Part shown: positions 34,743-43,305 of the stretch, in pieces | How the letters are laid out: each line of letters starts with the position of its first letter | How positions within the stretch are numbered: the first letter of the stretch is position 1 | NCBI GenBank assembly: GCA_964615335.1 | Contig: CAZTMT010000004.1 | Span: 62,001-126,000, forward strand | Length of the DNA stretch: 64,000 nucleotides | Direction of reading: 5' to 3' | Origin: HR10 sp964615335 | GTDB lineage: Bacteria; Acidobacteriota; Blastocatellia; HR10 | The notes under the pieces: model-generated | The model's input: the letters and a program-made list of their open reading frames with translations, nothing else | Told to the model about the DNA's origin: nothing | Databases searched by the model: none | Position numbers and translations under genes: made by a program

Positions 34743-34932
34743 ATAACCAAGCTCTAAATCCAAAGCCCCGAAGTCTTCCCCTCCGACAGTCGGCTCTGGT
34801 CTGGCTTGCTTTCGGAGAACTCCCGTCACGTCATCCGGGACACAGGGGGACTCTTGCCGGAAAGATGCGCAGCGTGATCTCAAGCCGCGCCGTCTCCAGC
34901 CGAAACCACAGTCATGTCCAGAGATCATCTTT

Positions 34933-34960
34933 TTGCGATCGCAGGACGTCCTGTGATATT
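34933..34960 (+). promoter_or_regulatory. Promoter with spacer palindrome upstream of the FHA/kinase cluster
   Basis: TTGCGA (34933-34938) and GATATT (34955-34960) are 16 bases apart, each four of six to consensus. The spacer contains the perfect 12-base palindrome CAGGACGTCCTG (34942-34953), well placed for a repressor. GAGGAGGT follows at 34969, before the ATG at 34987. Confidence 0.45.
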
Positions 34961-34986
34961 CTTTGCCAAGAGGAGGTGCGCATCCG

Positions 34987-35466
34987 ATGATTCGGTGTCA
35001 CCACTGTGGGACCGAGAACCTGGAAGGGGCGGCCTATTGCGATGAGTGCGGAGCCCATCTTGTGTCCGGAGCTTCGGAGGAATCGGCCTCTGGCAAGGGC
35101 GATCGGGAGAAAGTCTGGGCCGGACCTCGGCCTCGCGCGAAGCTGGTGCTTCTGCGAGGGGGGCGGAGGGGAAGGGAATTCCCGATTCTGGAGTCCGAAG
35201 TGATGATCGGCCGCTGGGATGCCGAGCAGAGGATCTTCCCCGAGATCGATCTGGAGGAGGACGATCCCGAGGCGAAGGTCTCCCGTCGGCATGCGCGCAT
35301 CCTCTATCGAGAGGGGCGCTTCTGGATCGAAGATCTCGGGAGCCTGAACGGGACGTTCGTGAATCGAGGGCCACGGCTTCGCCCGGGTCAGATGGTTCCG
35401 TTGCAGCATGGGGATGAGATCATTCTGGGGAAGATCTTTTTGCGGTTTCTCATCGAAGGGGTATGA
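34987..35466 (+). CDS. Zinc-ribbon + FHA domain protein
   Basis: This 159-residue protein has an N-terminal zinc ribbon (MIRCHHCGTE ... YCDECG, residues 1-25), a charged linker, and a C-terminal FHA domain from about 60 that reads MIGRWDAE, then AKVSRRHARI and DLGSLNGTFVN. The Gly-Arg, Ser-x-x-His and Asn-Gly residues that bind phosphothreonine are intact. It is therefore a likely reader of the kinase encoded next, with which it overlaps by ATGA. Its FHA is closely related to the FHA at the C-terminus of that kinase, including the unusual FPEIDL insertion. It has no membrane segment. Confidence 0.85.
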   Translation: MIRCHHCGTENLEGAAYCDECGAHLVSGASEESASGKGDREKVWAGPRPRAKLVLLRGGRRGREFPILESEVMIGRWDAEQRIFPEIDLEEDDPEAKVSRRHARILYREGRFWIEDLGSLNGTFVNRGPRLRPGQMVPLQHGDEIILGKIFLRFLIEGV

Positions 35467-36971
35467 AGTTCTGCGCGCGGTGCGGGTCGGCTGTCCATCC
35501 GGAGGATTTCTTCTGTGGCCAGTGCGGGGCGCGCCAGATATCCTCTCTGTGGGAGGCGGAGATCCGCGAATCTCGTCCCCGGCAGGCCCCTCCGCTTGCG
35601 GAATTGCCTCCGGGAATGGTGCTGCGTCAGCGATACGAGATTCTCCGTCGGGTCGGAGGCGGAGGCATGGGGAACGTCTATCAGGCGCGCGACCGCCATC
35701 TCGCCGGAGCCGTGCGCGCCGTCAAGGAGATGATCGAGATGTTCTCCGATCCCGCTCTTCGGGAGAAGGCCGTCGAGGATTTTCGGCGCGAGGCGCGCCT
35801 GCTGGCCAGTCTTCGACATCCCTCGATCCCGATCATCTATGATTACTTCGTCGAGGGAGGGCGTTATTATCTGGTCATGGAGTTCATCTCCGGAGGGGAT
35901 CTGGCCACGCGGCAGCAACTCGTCGGCGGACGTTTCGACGAGTTGACTGTGACCATGTGGGCCATTCAGATCTGCGACGTGCTCGACTATCTCCATACGC
36001 GGCAGCCGCCGATCATCTACCGGGATGTGAAGCCGGCCAATGTGATGATTGATCCGGAGGCCAATCGCGTCGTGCTCATTGACTTCGGGATCGCGCGCGT
36101 CGTGGCCCCACGGGAGAAGGGGGTGACAGCTGTCGGCACGATGGGATATGCCCCTCCGGAACTCTTCTCGGGTCAGGCCGAACCGCGTTCGGATATTTAC
36201 TCGCTCGGGGCGACGATGTTCCACCTTCTGACGGGGGTGGATCCCCGCGATCGTCCTCTGCTCATCTTCGATTTCACGAAGAATCCGCGGCCGCGGCAGC
36301 TCAATCCCGAACTCACGCCGCAGATGGAAGAGATCCTCATGCGCGCCGTCGAATATGCCCCGGAGAATCGGTTCCCTTCGGCGCGCGAGATGAAACGCGT
36401 GCTGGAAGAGCATCTGGCCTTTCTGCGCCAGCACTACGGCGATCGTGTGGAGCAAGCCCACCGGATGGCCTTTGGCGATCTGGTGCGTCGCACCGGATCG
36501 GAAGTCGCGCCGCGCACAGCATCGGTCGTCCAGACCGTATACTGCAGCTACTGTGGGGCGCGCATTGGCGCGGACGATCTCTACTGCGCCTATTGTGGCG
36601 CGCGCCAGCCTATTGAGGTCGAACCGGTGCGTGCCCATGCGTATCTGCTGGTGCTCGATCCGCTCTCGGAAGTTGTGCGGGCCAGCTACGCGCTGACCAA
36701 AGAATCGAACCTCATCGGTCGCGCCGATCCGATCTCCGGCGTCTTCCCGGATGTGGACCTCTCGCCCTACGATCCGGGAGCGAAGGTCTCGCGTCGGCAT
36801 GCCCGCATCTGGCACGCTGAGGAGCAGTACTGGATCGAGGATCTGGCCAGCGTCAATGGGACGCTCCTGAATGGACATCAGCTTCTCCCCCCGCGAACAC
36901 CCCATGCCCTCCACGATGGGGATCGCGTGCAGATCGGCGAGGTGAAGCTCCTTTTCACGCAGCGCGAGTGA
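35463..36971 (+). CDS. Ser/Thr protein kinase with two zinc ribbons and C-terminal FHA
   Basis: This 502-residue kinase has four parts: zinc ribbon 1 (KFCARCG ... FCGQCG, residues 2-24), a Hanks-type kinase (about 58-325), zinc ribbon 2 (VYCSYCG ... LYCAYCG, near 360-380) and FHA (about 395-495). In the kinase, VGGGGMGNVYQARD is the P loop, RAVKEM the ATP-site Lys, IIYRDVKPANVM the catalytic loop, LIDFGIAR the Mg loop and MGYAPPEL the substrate region. The catalytic loop has Tyr-Arg-Asp for His-Arg-Asp, a frequent variant. No transmembrane or PASTA segment is present, so it is soluble. The FHA may bind its own or a partner's phosphothreonine. Confidence 0.92.
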   Translation: MKFCARCGSAVHPEDFFCGQCGARQISSLWEAEIRESRPRQAPPLAELPPGMVLRQRYEILRRVGGGGMGNVYQARDRHLAGAVRAVKEMIEMFSDPALREKAVEDFRREARLLASLRHPSIPIIYDYFVEGGRYYLVMEFISGGDLATRQQLVGGRFDELTVTMWAIQICDVLDYLHTRQPPIIYRDVKPANVMIDPEANRVVLIDFGIARVVAPREKGVTAVGTMGYAPPELFSGQAEPRSDIYSLGATMFHLLTGVDPRDRPLLIFDFTKNPRPRQLNPELTPQMEEILMRAVEYAPENRFPSAREMKRVLEEHLAFLRQHYGDRVEQAHRMAFGDLVRRTGSEVAPRTASVVQTVYCSYCGARIGADDLYCAYCGARQPIEVEPVRAHAYLLVLDPLSEVVRASYALTKESNLIGRADPISGVFPDVDLSPYDPGAKVSRRHARIWHAEEQYWIEDLASVNGTLLNGHQLLPPRTPHALHDGDRVQIGEVKLLFTQRE

Positions 36972-36974
36972 ACG

Positions 36975-37715
36975 ATGGCCGCTCTCTGTCCGAAATGCCA
37001 TACCCCTCAGCGCCCGACAGCCAAGTTCTGTCGAAGCTGTGGAGTCCCATTGCCCCGCGCGGCGTCAGAGCCGGCGGCAGTCCGGCAACCCCCTCTGCCT
37101 CCGGAACCCGATGTGAGCGACGCTCCGGCGTGGGCTCCTCAGGGGATGCCGGGATCGCGCGAGAGCCCGGCGAGCGATCGGCTCGCAGTGAACACGCCAC
37201 AGGAGCGCGTGCTTGTGCTCCCGTGGGAACAGGGACCGGAAGCTCGGACAGCCTTAAGACCGGCTCCTCTTCCCCTTCGGCTCCAGGCCGCACTTGTGGA
37301 CCTGCTTCTGGCGCTTGTGGGGTTCTCGCTCGCTCAAATCGGTGCGGCGGCTCTCCGGCAGCAGCTGTATCTCTGGGATCTGGCCCTGTGGGGGGGGATC
37401 GCCGCCGGCTTGGTTTTGTGGGGGAACCATCTTATACTGTGCGGCGTGCGAGGGCAGTCGGTGGGGATGGCGCTTGTGGGGATTCGGATCGTGCGCGCCG
37501 ATGGACGTCCGCTCTCCTGGGGACGTTCGCTTCTGCGCCATACGCTCGGATATGGGCTCGCCGTGCTGCCCCTTGGACTGGGACTGCTGTGGATGTTCGT
37601 AGATGGGAAGGGGCGCGGATGGCACGATATCCTGAGCGGAACATGGGTTGTCGAGGAAATCCCTTATGGCGAGACTGATGATTCGCGTGCCGGGTCGGCC
37701 GCCGTTCACCCTTGA
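36975..37715 (+). CDS. Zinc-ribbon + RDD-family membrane protein
   Basis: This 246-residue protein starts with a zinc ribbon (LCPKCHTPQ ... FCRSCG, residues 4-23), then a Pro-rich linker of about 80 residues, then an RDD domain. RLQAALVDLLLALVGFSLAQ has Arg and Asp at the family positions, and the GVRGQSVGMALVGIRIVRAD and GWHDILSGTWVV segments complete the RDD pattern, with about three membrane helices. RDD proteins are thought to be small transporters or membrane organisers, and function is not settled. It starts three bases after the kinase stop; its 3' end overlaps the phosphatase gene by 50 bases. Confidence 0.85.
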   Translation: MAALCPKCHTPQRPTAKFCRSCGVPLPRAASEPAAVRQPPLPPEPDVSDAPAWAPQGMPGSRESPASDRLAVNTPQERVLVLPWEQGPEARTALRPAPLPLRLQAALVDLLLALVGFSLAQIGAAALRQQLYLWDLALWGGIAAGLVLWGNHLILCGVRGQSVGMALVGIRIVRADGRPLSWGRSLLRHTLGYGLAVLPLGLGLLWMFVDGKGRGWHDILSGTWVVEEIPYGETDDSRAGSAAVHP

Positions 37716-39384
37716 ACTCACCAAGCGGCGGATTGTCCTGGGGCGTTCTGCGCGCAGCGATCTCTGCGTGGATGATCCCTTCGTCTCGCGCGTGCATGCG
37801 GAGATTCGGGATCGGGAGGGGACCTGGTGGGTGATCGACCTGGGGAGTGCCAATGGCACCTACGTCAACGGCGTTCGCCTCCGCCGAGCCAGACCGATCG
37901 CTCCGGGCGACCGCATTCAGATCGGCGAGACGATCCTTGAGCTTCTCCCCTCAACGGCTCCGGAGATCGAGCCTTCCGAGGGCCAGGAGATTATCATGCA
38001 TCCGGAGATGACGACCTCTTCGGCGGAGCGTCCGGCGCTTGCGCCTGAGCTTTTCACGCTTCTGGATTCGGCCGTCGCCCCTTCGAGCTTGCCGCCGGAG
38101 ATGGAGAGGAACAGGAGGCTGCTCTCTGTCATCACTCGGGTGGGCGTGGTCTTGCTCTCCTCGCTCTCGCTGGAAGAGGCCCTCAAGCAGATCGTCGCGC
38201 TGGTGCTGGAAGCGGTTCCGGCCCAGCGGGCTTTCCTCTTCCTTCGGGGCGCGCAGGGGGAAATGCTGTGTAAGGCGGCCTGTTATCGCGGTCAGGAGCC
38301 GTCGGAGGTCCCACCCTATGTGCGCCTCAGTCGCTCGGTCACCGAAGAAGTCATCGGGCGCGGGCGTCCGGTGCTCACTTCCGACGCGCAGGTGGATGAG
38401 CGCTTTCGAGAGCGCAACTCGATCCTTCTGAGCGGCATTCGTTCGATCATGGCGGTTCCCCTTCGGGCGGGTCGGCGAGAATCCTCCGAGCACGCGGACC
38501 GGGAGCGGCCGATCGTGGGGATGATCTACGTGGATAACCCTTTGAGCGCGGGCGCCTTCTCCGAAGACGACATGCACGTGCTCACGCTGGTCGCTTCCAT
38601 CGCCGGGATCAAGATCGAGAATGCCCAGCTTCTGGAACAGAGGTTGGAGGACGAGCGGATCCGGCAGCAGTTGGCTCAGGCGCGCGATCTGCAGTTTCAC
38701 CTTCTCCCTTTGGCGCCGCCCGAGATCGAGGGCTACGACCTGACGGGCATCAGCTTCCCCTGCTACGAAGTCGGAGGCGATTATTTCGATTTCATCCGCA
38801 CGCCCGAAGACGAGCTGGTCTTCGCCCTGGGCGACGTGTGTGGCAAAGGGATGGATGCGGCCATGCTCATGTCGGCCCTGCATGCGAGCGTGCGCGCGCA
38901 AGTGCTCCGCCATGCGCCCGTCGCGGAGATGGTGGCGGCCATCAATCGGTATCTCTGGGAGACGACGGCTCCCCACAAGTTCGCCACGCTCTGGATCGCG
39001 CGCTTGAATCCCCGCGCGCATGTGTTGAGCTACACGAACGCCGGACATCATCCGGCGCTTCTTGTGCGAGCGCAGGGGGACGTGGAATTTCTGGAGAGAG
39101 GGGGGATCCCCGTCGGCTGTTTCGAGGAGGCTTCCTATGAACAGGAGGATGTCCCCTTGGAGCCGGAGGATGTGCTTGTTCTTTTCAGCGACGGGATCAG
39201 TGAGAGCACCAATGAGTGGGGCGAAGAGTTCGGCGTCGCGCGCCTTGTGGACATCGTGCGAGAGTGCCGTGGGCATCGCGCGGCCTCCTTGCGCGATCGG
39301 ATCGAGGAGAGCCTCAGCCATTTCCTCGGGAAAGCGCGCCCGACCGACGATATGACGCTCGTCATTCTGAAACGGACGTCCTGA
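37666..39384 (+). CDS. FHA-GAF-PP2C (SpoIIE-type) phosphatase
   Basis: This 572-residue protein joins FHA (residues 1-95: LGRSARSDL, VSRVHAEI, DLGSANGTYVNG), a GAF domain (about 155-325: LEAVPAQRAFLFLRG, SIMAVPLRAG, VGMIYVDNPL) and a PP2C-like SpoIIE phosphatase (about 345-570). The phosphatase carries metal-binding GGDYFDFI, LGDVCGKGMDAAMLMSAL, LFSDGISESTNEWG and TDDMTLVIL. The GAF could sense a small ligand and control the phosphatase, as in RsbU-like proteins. ATG 37666 has GAGGAAA upstream and overlaps the RDD gene by 50 bases. It is the obvious antagonist of the kinase in this cluster. Confidence 0.9.
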   Translation: MARLMIRVPGRPPFTLELTKRRIVLGRSARSDLCVDDPFVSRVHAEIRDREGTWWVIDLGSANGTYVNGVRLRRARPIAPGDRIQIGETILELLPSTAPEIEPSEGQEIIMHPEMTTSSAERPALAPELFTLLDSAVAPSSLPPEMERNRRLLSVITRVGVVLLSSLSLEEALKQIVALVLEAVPAQRAFLFLRGAQGEMLCKAACYRGQEPSEVPPYVRLSRSVTEEVIGRGRPVLTSDAQVDERFRERNSILLSGIRSIMAVPLRAGRRESSEHADRERPIVGMIYVDNPLSAGAFSEDDMHVLTLVASIAGIKIENAQLLEQRLEDERIRQQLAQARDLQFHLLPLAPPEIEGYDLTGISFPCYEVGGDYFDFIRTPEDELVFALGDVCGKGMDAAMLMSALHASVRAQVLRHAPVAEMVAAINRYLWETTAPHKFATLWIARLNPRAHVLSYTNAGHHPALLVRAQGDVEFLERGGIPVGCFEEASYEQEDVPLEPEDVLVLFSDGISESTNEWGEEFGVARLVDIVRECRGHRAASLRDRIEESLSHFLGKARPTDDMTLVILKRTS

Positions 39385-39385
39385 C

Positions 39386-40639
39386 ATGGAGACGCTCGCT
39401 CTTTCGATCCTTCCCTGCGCATTGTGGCTGCTCTGGTTCTGGTTCCAGGACTGGTATGACCGCGAGCCGTTGCGCCTGATCGTTCTGACGTTCTTGCTGG
39501 GGGGATTGGCGACGCTTCCGGCGATGTTCTTCAATGCGATGGGGGCGCTGGTTCTCTCGACGGCATTTGGTTCGGGTCTTGTGAGCGAGTGGCTCGTCCT
39601 TTTCCTGGTCATCGGCCCGGTGGAAGAGGCGATGAAGCTCTGGGCCGTCACCAGCTACGCCTATCGTCGGCCGGAATTCGACGAGCCGGTGGATGGCGTC
39701 GTCTATGGGGCCGCGGCGGCCTTGGGATTCGCGGCGGCCGAGAACGTGCTCTACCTGAGCCGCTTCGGGAGCGAGATCTTCCTCGTGCGGGGGATCCTCT
39801 CCAATCCCGGGCATGCGTTGTTCGCTGCGTTTTGGGGACTGGCGCTCAGTCGCGCCAAGATGCTCCCCAATGTGGGGAGCCTTCGGGTGCGGACGATCGC
39901 GCGAGGGTGGGCCCTGGCGGCTCTGTTGCATGCGCTTTTTGATGCGTTACTCTCGGCGGGACAGCATCGCCTTCTGCCGAATCTCCTGGTGATGGGGATT
40001 GTGGCGCTACTCATGATCGCTATCTTCGTGTACGTGGAAATTCGAACCGTGCGCCATGTCGCGCGCTCGCCGCATCGGCGGGAGACGATGCTGCTTTCGA
40101 CTGGGGCTCCCTGCCCGTGCTGTCAAGCTCTGGGGAAGGTGGGGCAGCCGTGTTCCCGGTGCGGCACACCGATCCCCGAAGCCGAGGCGCGCTTTTGTCC
40201 GCACTGTGGGAAGCTGCAGCGCGCGGGCGTGACGGTGTGCCTCTCGTGCGGAGTGAGCCTTCAGCCGATCGTCTCCTCTCCTCCCCGCGTGCGCGAGCCG
40301 CATCTTGTGCGGCCCTTGCCCGATGGTCGCGAGGAGATCGCCTTCATCCTCGATCGCCCGGTCGTCACCGTGGGGAAGACGCTCGATAATCATTTCGTCA
40401 TTGATGATCCGACCGTCTCCAAGCATCACGCGAAATTCGTCTGGCATCCCAGCGGAGGATTCGTCCTTGTGGATCTGGGGAGCACCAACGGGACCTACAT
40501 CAACGGTCAGCGCGTGCGGGAGGATCTCTTGAGGGACGGGTTTGAGATTCGCTTCGGGCGCGCGCGGTTCATCTATCGGGCTTCGGGGGGCTCCTTCTCC
40601 TTCAGGGAAGCAGAACATCCACAGTCGCTCCCCGGCTGA
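39386..40639 (+). CDS. PrsW-type membrane protease fused to zinc ribbons and FHA
   Basis: This 417-residue protein starts with a PrsW-like intramembrane metalloprotease (residues 1-225, about seven helices): VIGPVEEAMKLWAV gives the Glu-Glu-x-x-Lys motif, GFAAAENVLYL the second, and NPGHALFAAFWGLAL plus LLHALFDALL the His motifs. A double zinc-ribbon region follows (PCPCCQ, PCSRCG, FCPHCG, VCLSCG, about 245-295), then FHA (about 310-405: VTVGKTLDNH, SKHHAKF, DLGSTNGTYING). The FHA has Gly-Lys where Gly-Arg is usual. It starts one base after the phosphatase stop. PrsW proteases cut anti-sigma factors in other bacteria; a cut triggered by FHA binding would be the hypothesis here. Confidence 0.85.
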   Translation: METLALSILPCALWLLWFWFQDWYDREPLRLIVLTFLLGGLATLPAMFFNAMGALVLSTAFGSGLVSEWLVLFLVIGPVEEAMKLWAVTSYAYRRPEFDEPVDGVVYGAAAALGFAAAENVLYLSRFGSEIFLVRGILSNPGHALFAAFWGLALSRAKMLPNVGSLRVRTIARGWALAALLHALFDALLSAGQHRLLPNLLVMGIVALLMIAIFVYVEIRTVRHVARSPHRRETMLLSTGAPCPCCQALGKVGQPCSRCGTPIPEAEARFCPHCGKLQRAGVTVCLSCGVSLQPIVSSPPRVREPHLVRPLPDGREEIAFILDRPVVTVGKTLDNHFVIDDPTVSKHHAKFVWHPSGGFVLVDLGSTNGTYINGQRVREDLLRDGFEIRFGRARFIYRASGGSFSFREAEHPQSLPG

Positions 40640-41408
40640 CCCCGAGTGTCCCGGCGGCCGATCCTTCGCGCACGGAGATTTCCAGGCGTCCCGTGCTCCC
40701 GATCAGAGCGAAGAGTTCCCCGGAAGGAGCTTCCCGATAATGTGTGCGCAGAGCCGACACGATGTGTCCGTTGACGATGAGCGTCCCTCCGGATCGGAGC
40801 GCGTCCAGAGGGATGTCGCGCGCCGTGATGTTCGTGATGAGGTTCCCGAAGCGATCCACGTGGATGACCTGACCCCGCCAGTGCTTCTGCCCGATGCGCT
40901 CCAGGCGCGGGATCGGCAAGCGCACGGGATCTGTGATCTCCGGCCCGAATTCCGCCGGATCCACTCCGCGCGCGAGCCAGGCGGCGACCGGAGCGAACAC
41001 ATCGCGTCCGTGAAATGTCTGGCTCACCGGATGACGGAAGAAGCGCTCCGCCGTGATCTGAACCGCCCGCCGGAGCCGCTCCTGCTCGTAAACGAAGGTG
41101 AAAATTCCGTTGTCCGGGCCGATGAAGAAATACCGTTCCGTTTCCACAAGAAGCGCGCGCCGGCCAGATCCAACGCCCGGATCTACGACGGCGACATGAA
41201 TCGTCCCCTCGGGGAAGGTCCCATAGCCATCCGAGAGCGTGAGAGCCGCCGCGAAGACATCCTGCGGGGGGATCAGATGCGTCAGGTCTACGATCACGGC
41301 CTCGCGATGGATCGAGAGGATCACGCCCTTCATCGCCCCGACGAAGAAGTCGGCTAGGCCGAAATCCGTCAGCAGCGTGATCACTCCGCTGGGTTGCACG
41401 TTGCACAT
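40602..41408 (-). CDS. SAM hydrolase (adenosine-forming), DUF62 family
   Basis: This 268-residue member of the fluorinase/chlorinase fold family splits S-adenosylmethionine with water to adenosine and methionine. ITLLTDFGLADFFVGAMKGV, DPGVGSGRRALLVETERYFF, IGPDNGIFTF and HGRDVFAPVAAWLA are the family blocks; VDRFGNLITNI opens the C-terminal barrel domain. It lacks the chlorinase insertion. The last 38 bases overlap the 3' end of the PrsW gene on the other strand. The ATG at 41408 is 29 bases from the divergent cysteine desulfurase start, so their promoters must overlap the coding ends. Physiological role is unclear. Confidence 0.85.
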   Translation of the reverse strand: MCNVQPSGVITLLTDFGLADFFVGAMKGVILSIHREAVIVDLTHLIPPQDVFAAALTLSDGYGTFPEGTIHVAVVDPGVGSGRRALLVETERYFFIGPDNGIFTFVYEQERLRRAVQITAERFFRHPVSQTFHGRDVFAPVAAWLARGVDPAEFGPEITDPVRLPIPRLERIGQKHWRGQVIHVDRFGNLITNITARDIPLDALRSGGTLIVNGHIVSALRTHYREAPSGELFALIGSTGRLEISVREGSAAGTLGVSRGATVDVLLP

Positions 41409-41437
41409 TTTAGATCGCGGGGGCAAAATTTTCTACT

Positions 41438-42643
41438 GTGAGGCGCGTGTATCTGGACAATGCGGCGACGACACGGCTCGACCCCGAAGTGCTCGAGGCC
41501 ATGCTCCCGTACTTCCGCGAGGAGTATGGCAATGCCTCCTCGGTGCACTCGTTCGGGCAGCGGGCGCGAGCGGCTGTCGAGGAGGCGCGCGTGCGTGTGG
41601 CCGAGCTGATCGGCGCCGAGCCCTCGGAGATCATCTTCACCAGCGGGGGGACGGAATCGGATAATCTCGCGATCAAAGGGATCGCCTACGCGCATGAGGC
41701 CTTCGGTCGGCATCTGATCACCTCGCAGATCGAGCATCCGGCGGTTCTGCAGAGCTGCCGGGCGCTTGAGCAACGCGGCTTCGAGGTGACTTACCTGCCC
41801 GTCTCTCCCGAAGGGCTCGTTCGCGTCGAGGATGTCGCCCGCGCGGTGCGTCCCGATACGATCCTCATCACGCTCATGCTCGCCAATAACGAGATTGGGA
41901 CGATCCAGCCGATTCGCGAGATCGCCGAGCTTCTCCGGCGCGTGCGAGCCGAGCGACGTCAGCCCTATCCCTACCTCCACACCGATGCCGTGCAGGCTGT
42001 GGGGAAGATTCCCGTCGCCGTGAACGAGCTGGGCGTGGACCTGCTCTCGCTCTCCGCGCACAAGATTCATGGCCCCAAAGGCATCGGCGCGCTCTACCTC
42101 CGACGTGGGGTTCGAATCGTTCGACAGATGGATGGGGGCCATCACGAACGAGATCGGCGCGCGGGCACCGAGAATGTGCCTGCGATCGTCGGTTTCGGAA
42201 AGGCCGCTCAGTTGACGCGAGAGCATCTGCCCGAGCGCATCCGGCATATGCGCGCGCTGCGCGATCAGCTGGAGCGGGGCATTCAGGAACGCATCCCCTG
42301 GGTTCTGCTGAACGGTCATCGCGAGCATCGCGTTCCGAACATCTGCAACGTGAGCTTCCGATTCGTCGAAGGCGAGGCCTTGATGATCCGCCTCGATCTG
42401 CGCGGGATCGCCGTCTCAACCGGTGCGGCCTGCTCTTCCGGGTCGCTCGAACCCTCGCACGTGTTGCTCGCGCTCGGGCGCGAGCGCGAGCTTGTTCAGG
42501 GGAGCCTGCGCTTCTCCCTGAGTAAGGACACGACGCACGAAGAGATCGCCTACGTGCTCGACGTCCTCCCGGAGGAGGTCGAACGCCTGCGCTTGATGTC
42601 CCCTCAATACCTGAAGTTCGCGGCGGCGCACCCTCCGGCTTGA
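41438..42643 (+). CDS. Cysteine desulfurase (NifS/IscS family)
   Basis: This 401-residue PLP enzyme takes sulfur from cysteine for Fe-S clusters and thio-modifications. VYLDNAATTRLDPEVLEAML opens it, TSGGTESDNLAIKG binds PLP phosphate, and LLSLSAHKIHGPKGIGALYL holds the PLP Lys in a class-I SxHK motif. STGAACSSGSLEPSHVLLAL carries the persulfide Cys. Start is GTG 41438; GTG 41447 would also begin at VYLDNAAT. No iscU or iscR is adjacent. Confidence 0.93.
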   Translation: MRRVYLDNAATTRLDPEVLEAMLPYFREEYGNASSVHSFGQRARAAVEEARVRVAELIGAEPSEIIFTSGGTESDNLAIKGIAYAHEAFGRHLITSQIEHPAVLQSCRALEQRGFEVTYLPVSPEGLVRVEDVARAVRPDTILITLMLANNEIGTIQPIREIAELLRRVRAERRQPYPYLHTDAVQAVGKIPVAVNELGVDLLSLSAHKIHGPKGIGALYLRRGVRIVRQMDGGHHERDRRAGTENVPAIVGFGKAAQLTREHLPERIRHMRALRDQLERGIQERIPWVLLNGHREHRVPNICNVSFRFVEGEALMIRLDLRGIAVSTGAACSSGSLEPSHVLLALGRERELVQGSLRFSLSKDTTHEEIAYVLDVLPEEVERLRLMSPQYLKFAAAHPPA

Positions 42644-42779
42644 GCGCGTACCCTTGAGCGATCGAGAGCGGACGGAAGACGCTCCTTCCCCCGAAGAATG
42701 CACTCTCTGACCTGGCGTGCAGGATTTCCGCAATGAGTCCGCGCGCGCGGGCAGCAGAGAGGAGCCCGGAGCGTGACAA

Positions 42780-43300
42780 TTGGAGAGCGACACCTTTCCC
42801 CAATGAGCCCCCGAAGGGGGCGACAGAAAATAGCCTAGGGCGTTAGCCCTAGGGAACCGTGAGGTCCAAAATTTTCCTCACGAGCCCCCGGAGGGGGCGA
42901 CACATCGGACGGCCACCCAACCGGTCTGGTTCACACACGCCAGGCCATCACATCGGAGGATGCGCGAACGGCGTCCTTCGATTCGTCAGGCTTCTGACCC
43001 GGTGTGCCGCCGCTGGCGCGGGCTCGAGGATAATTGGGGACCTCGTTTCCTGGGGTTCCGCTACCGCTCCACCCCAGGCTATTTTCTGTCGCCTGCCAGC
43101 GCAGGCTCTTTGTGGAACGAGATTCGATCTCGCATGAGATTCCACCACTGCTTCAGCCTCTTCTGAGGTTTCGCTGCCGCTTCACCCCGGGCTATTTTCT
43201 GTCGCCCTCTTCGAGGACTTTCTGCGGAATGAGGTTCGGTCTCCAATAGGGTTCCGCTGTCGCTTCACCTCGGGTTATTCGTTTGTTGCCCTCTTTGAGA
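42780..43300. repeat. Non-coding block of degenerate inverted and direct repeats
   Basis: Between the desulfurase and acyl-CoA ligase genes is a gene-free stretch (42644-43305) holding repeats. GCCCCC-GAA-GGGGGC hairpins occur at 42807-42821 and 42884-42898. GGCGACAGAAAATAGCC ends at 42835 on this strand and its complement, GGCTATTTTCTGTCGCC, recurs at 43077-43093 and 43190-43206. CCTAGGGC-GTTA-GCCCTAGG at 42834-42853 is a perfect stem. Units beginning GGTTCCGCTNCCGCTCCACC recur near 43054, 43167 and 43251 and decay to the right. Spacing is irregular and no transposase is present, so this looks like a cluster of small dispersed (REP/MITE-like) repeats. Confidence 0.75.
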
Positions 43301-43305
43301 GCTCT

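Noticed and set aside
35388..37001. Long minus-strand frame antisense to the kinase
   Set aside because: It mirrors the codons of a well-supported kinase and has no family features or ribosome site.
42780..43300. CRISPR array
   Set aside because: Repeats differ in orientation, length and spacing, spacers are not of constant size, and no cas gene is present.
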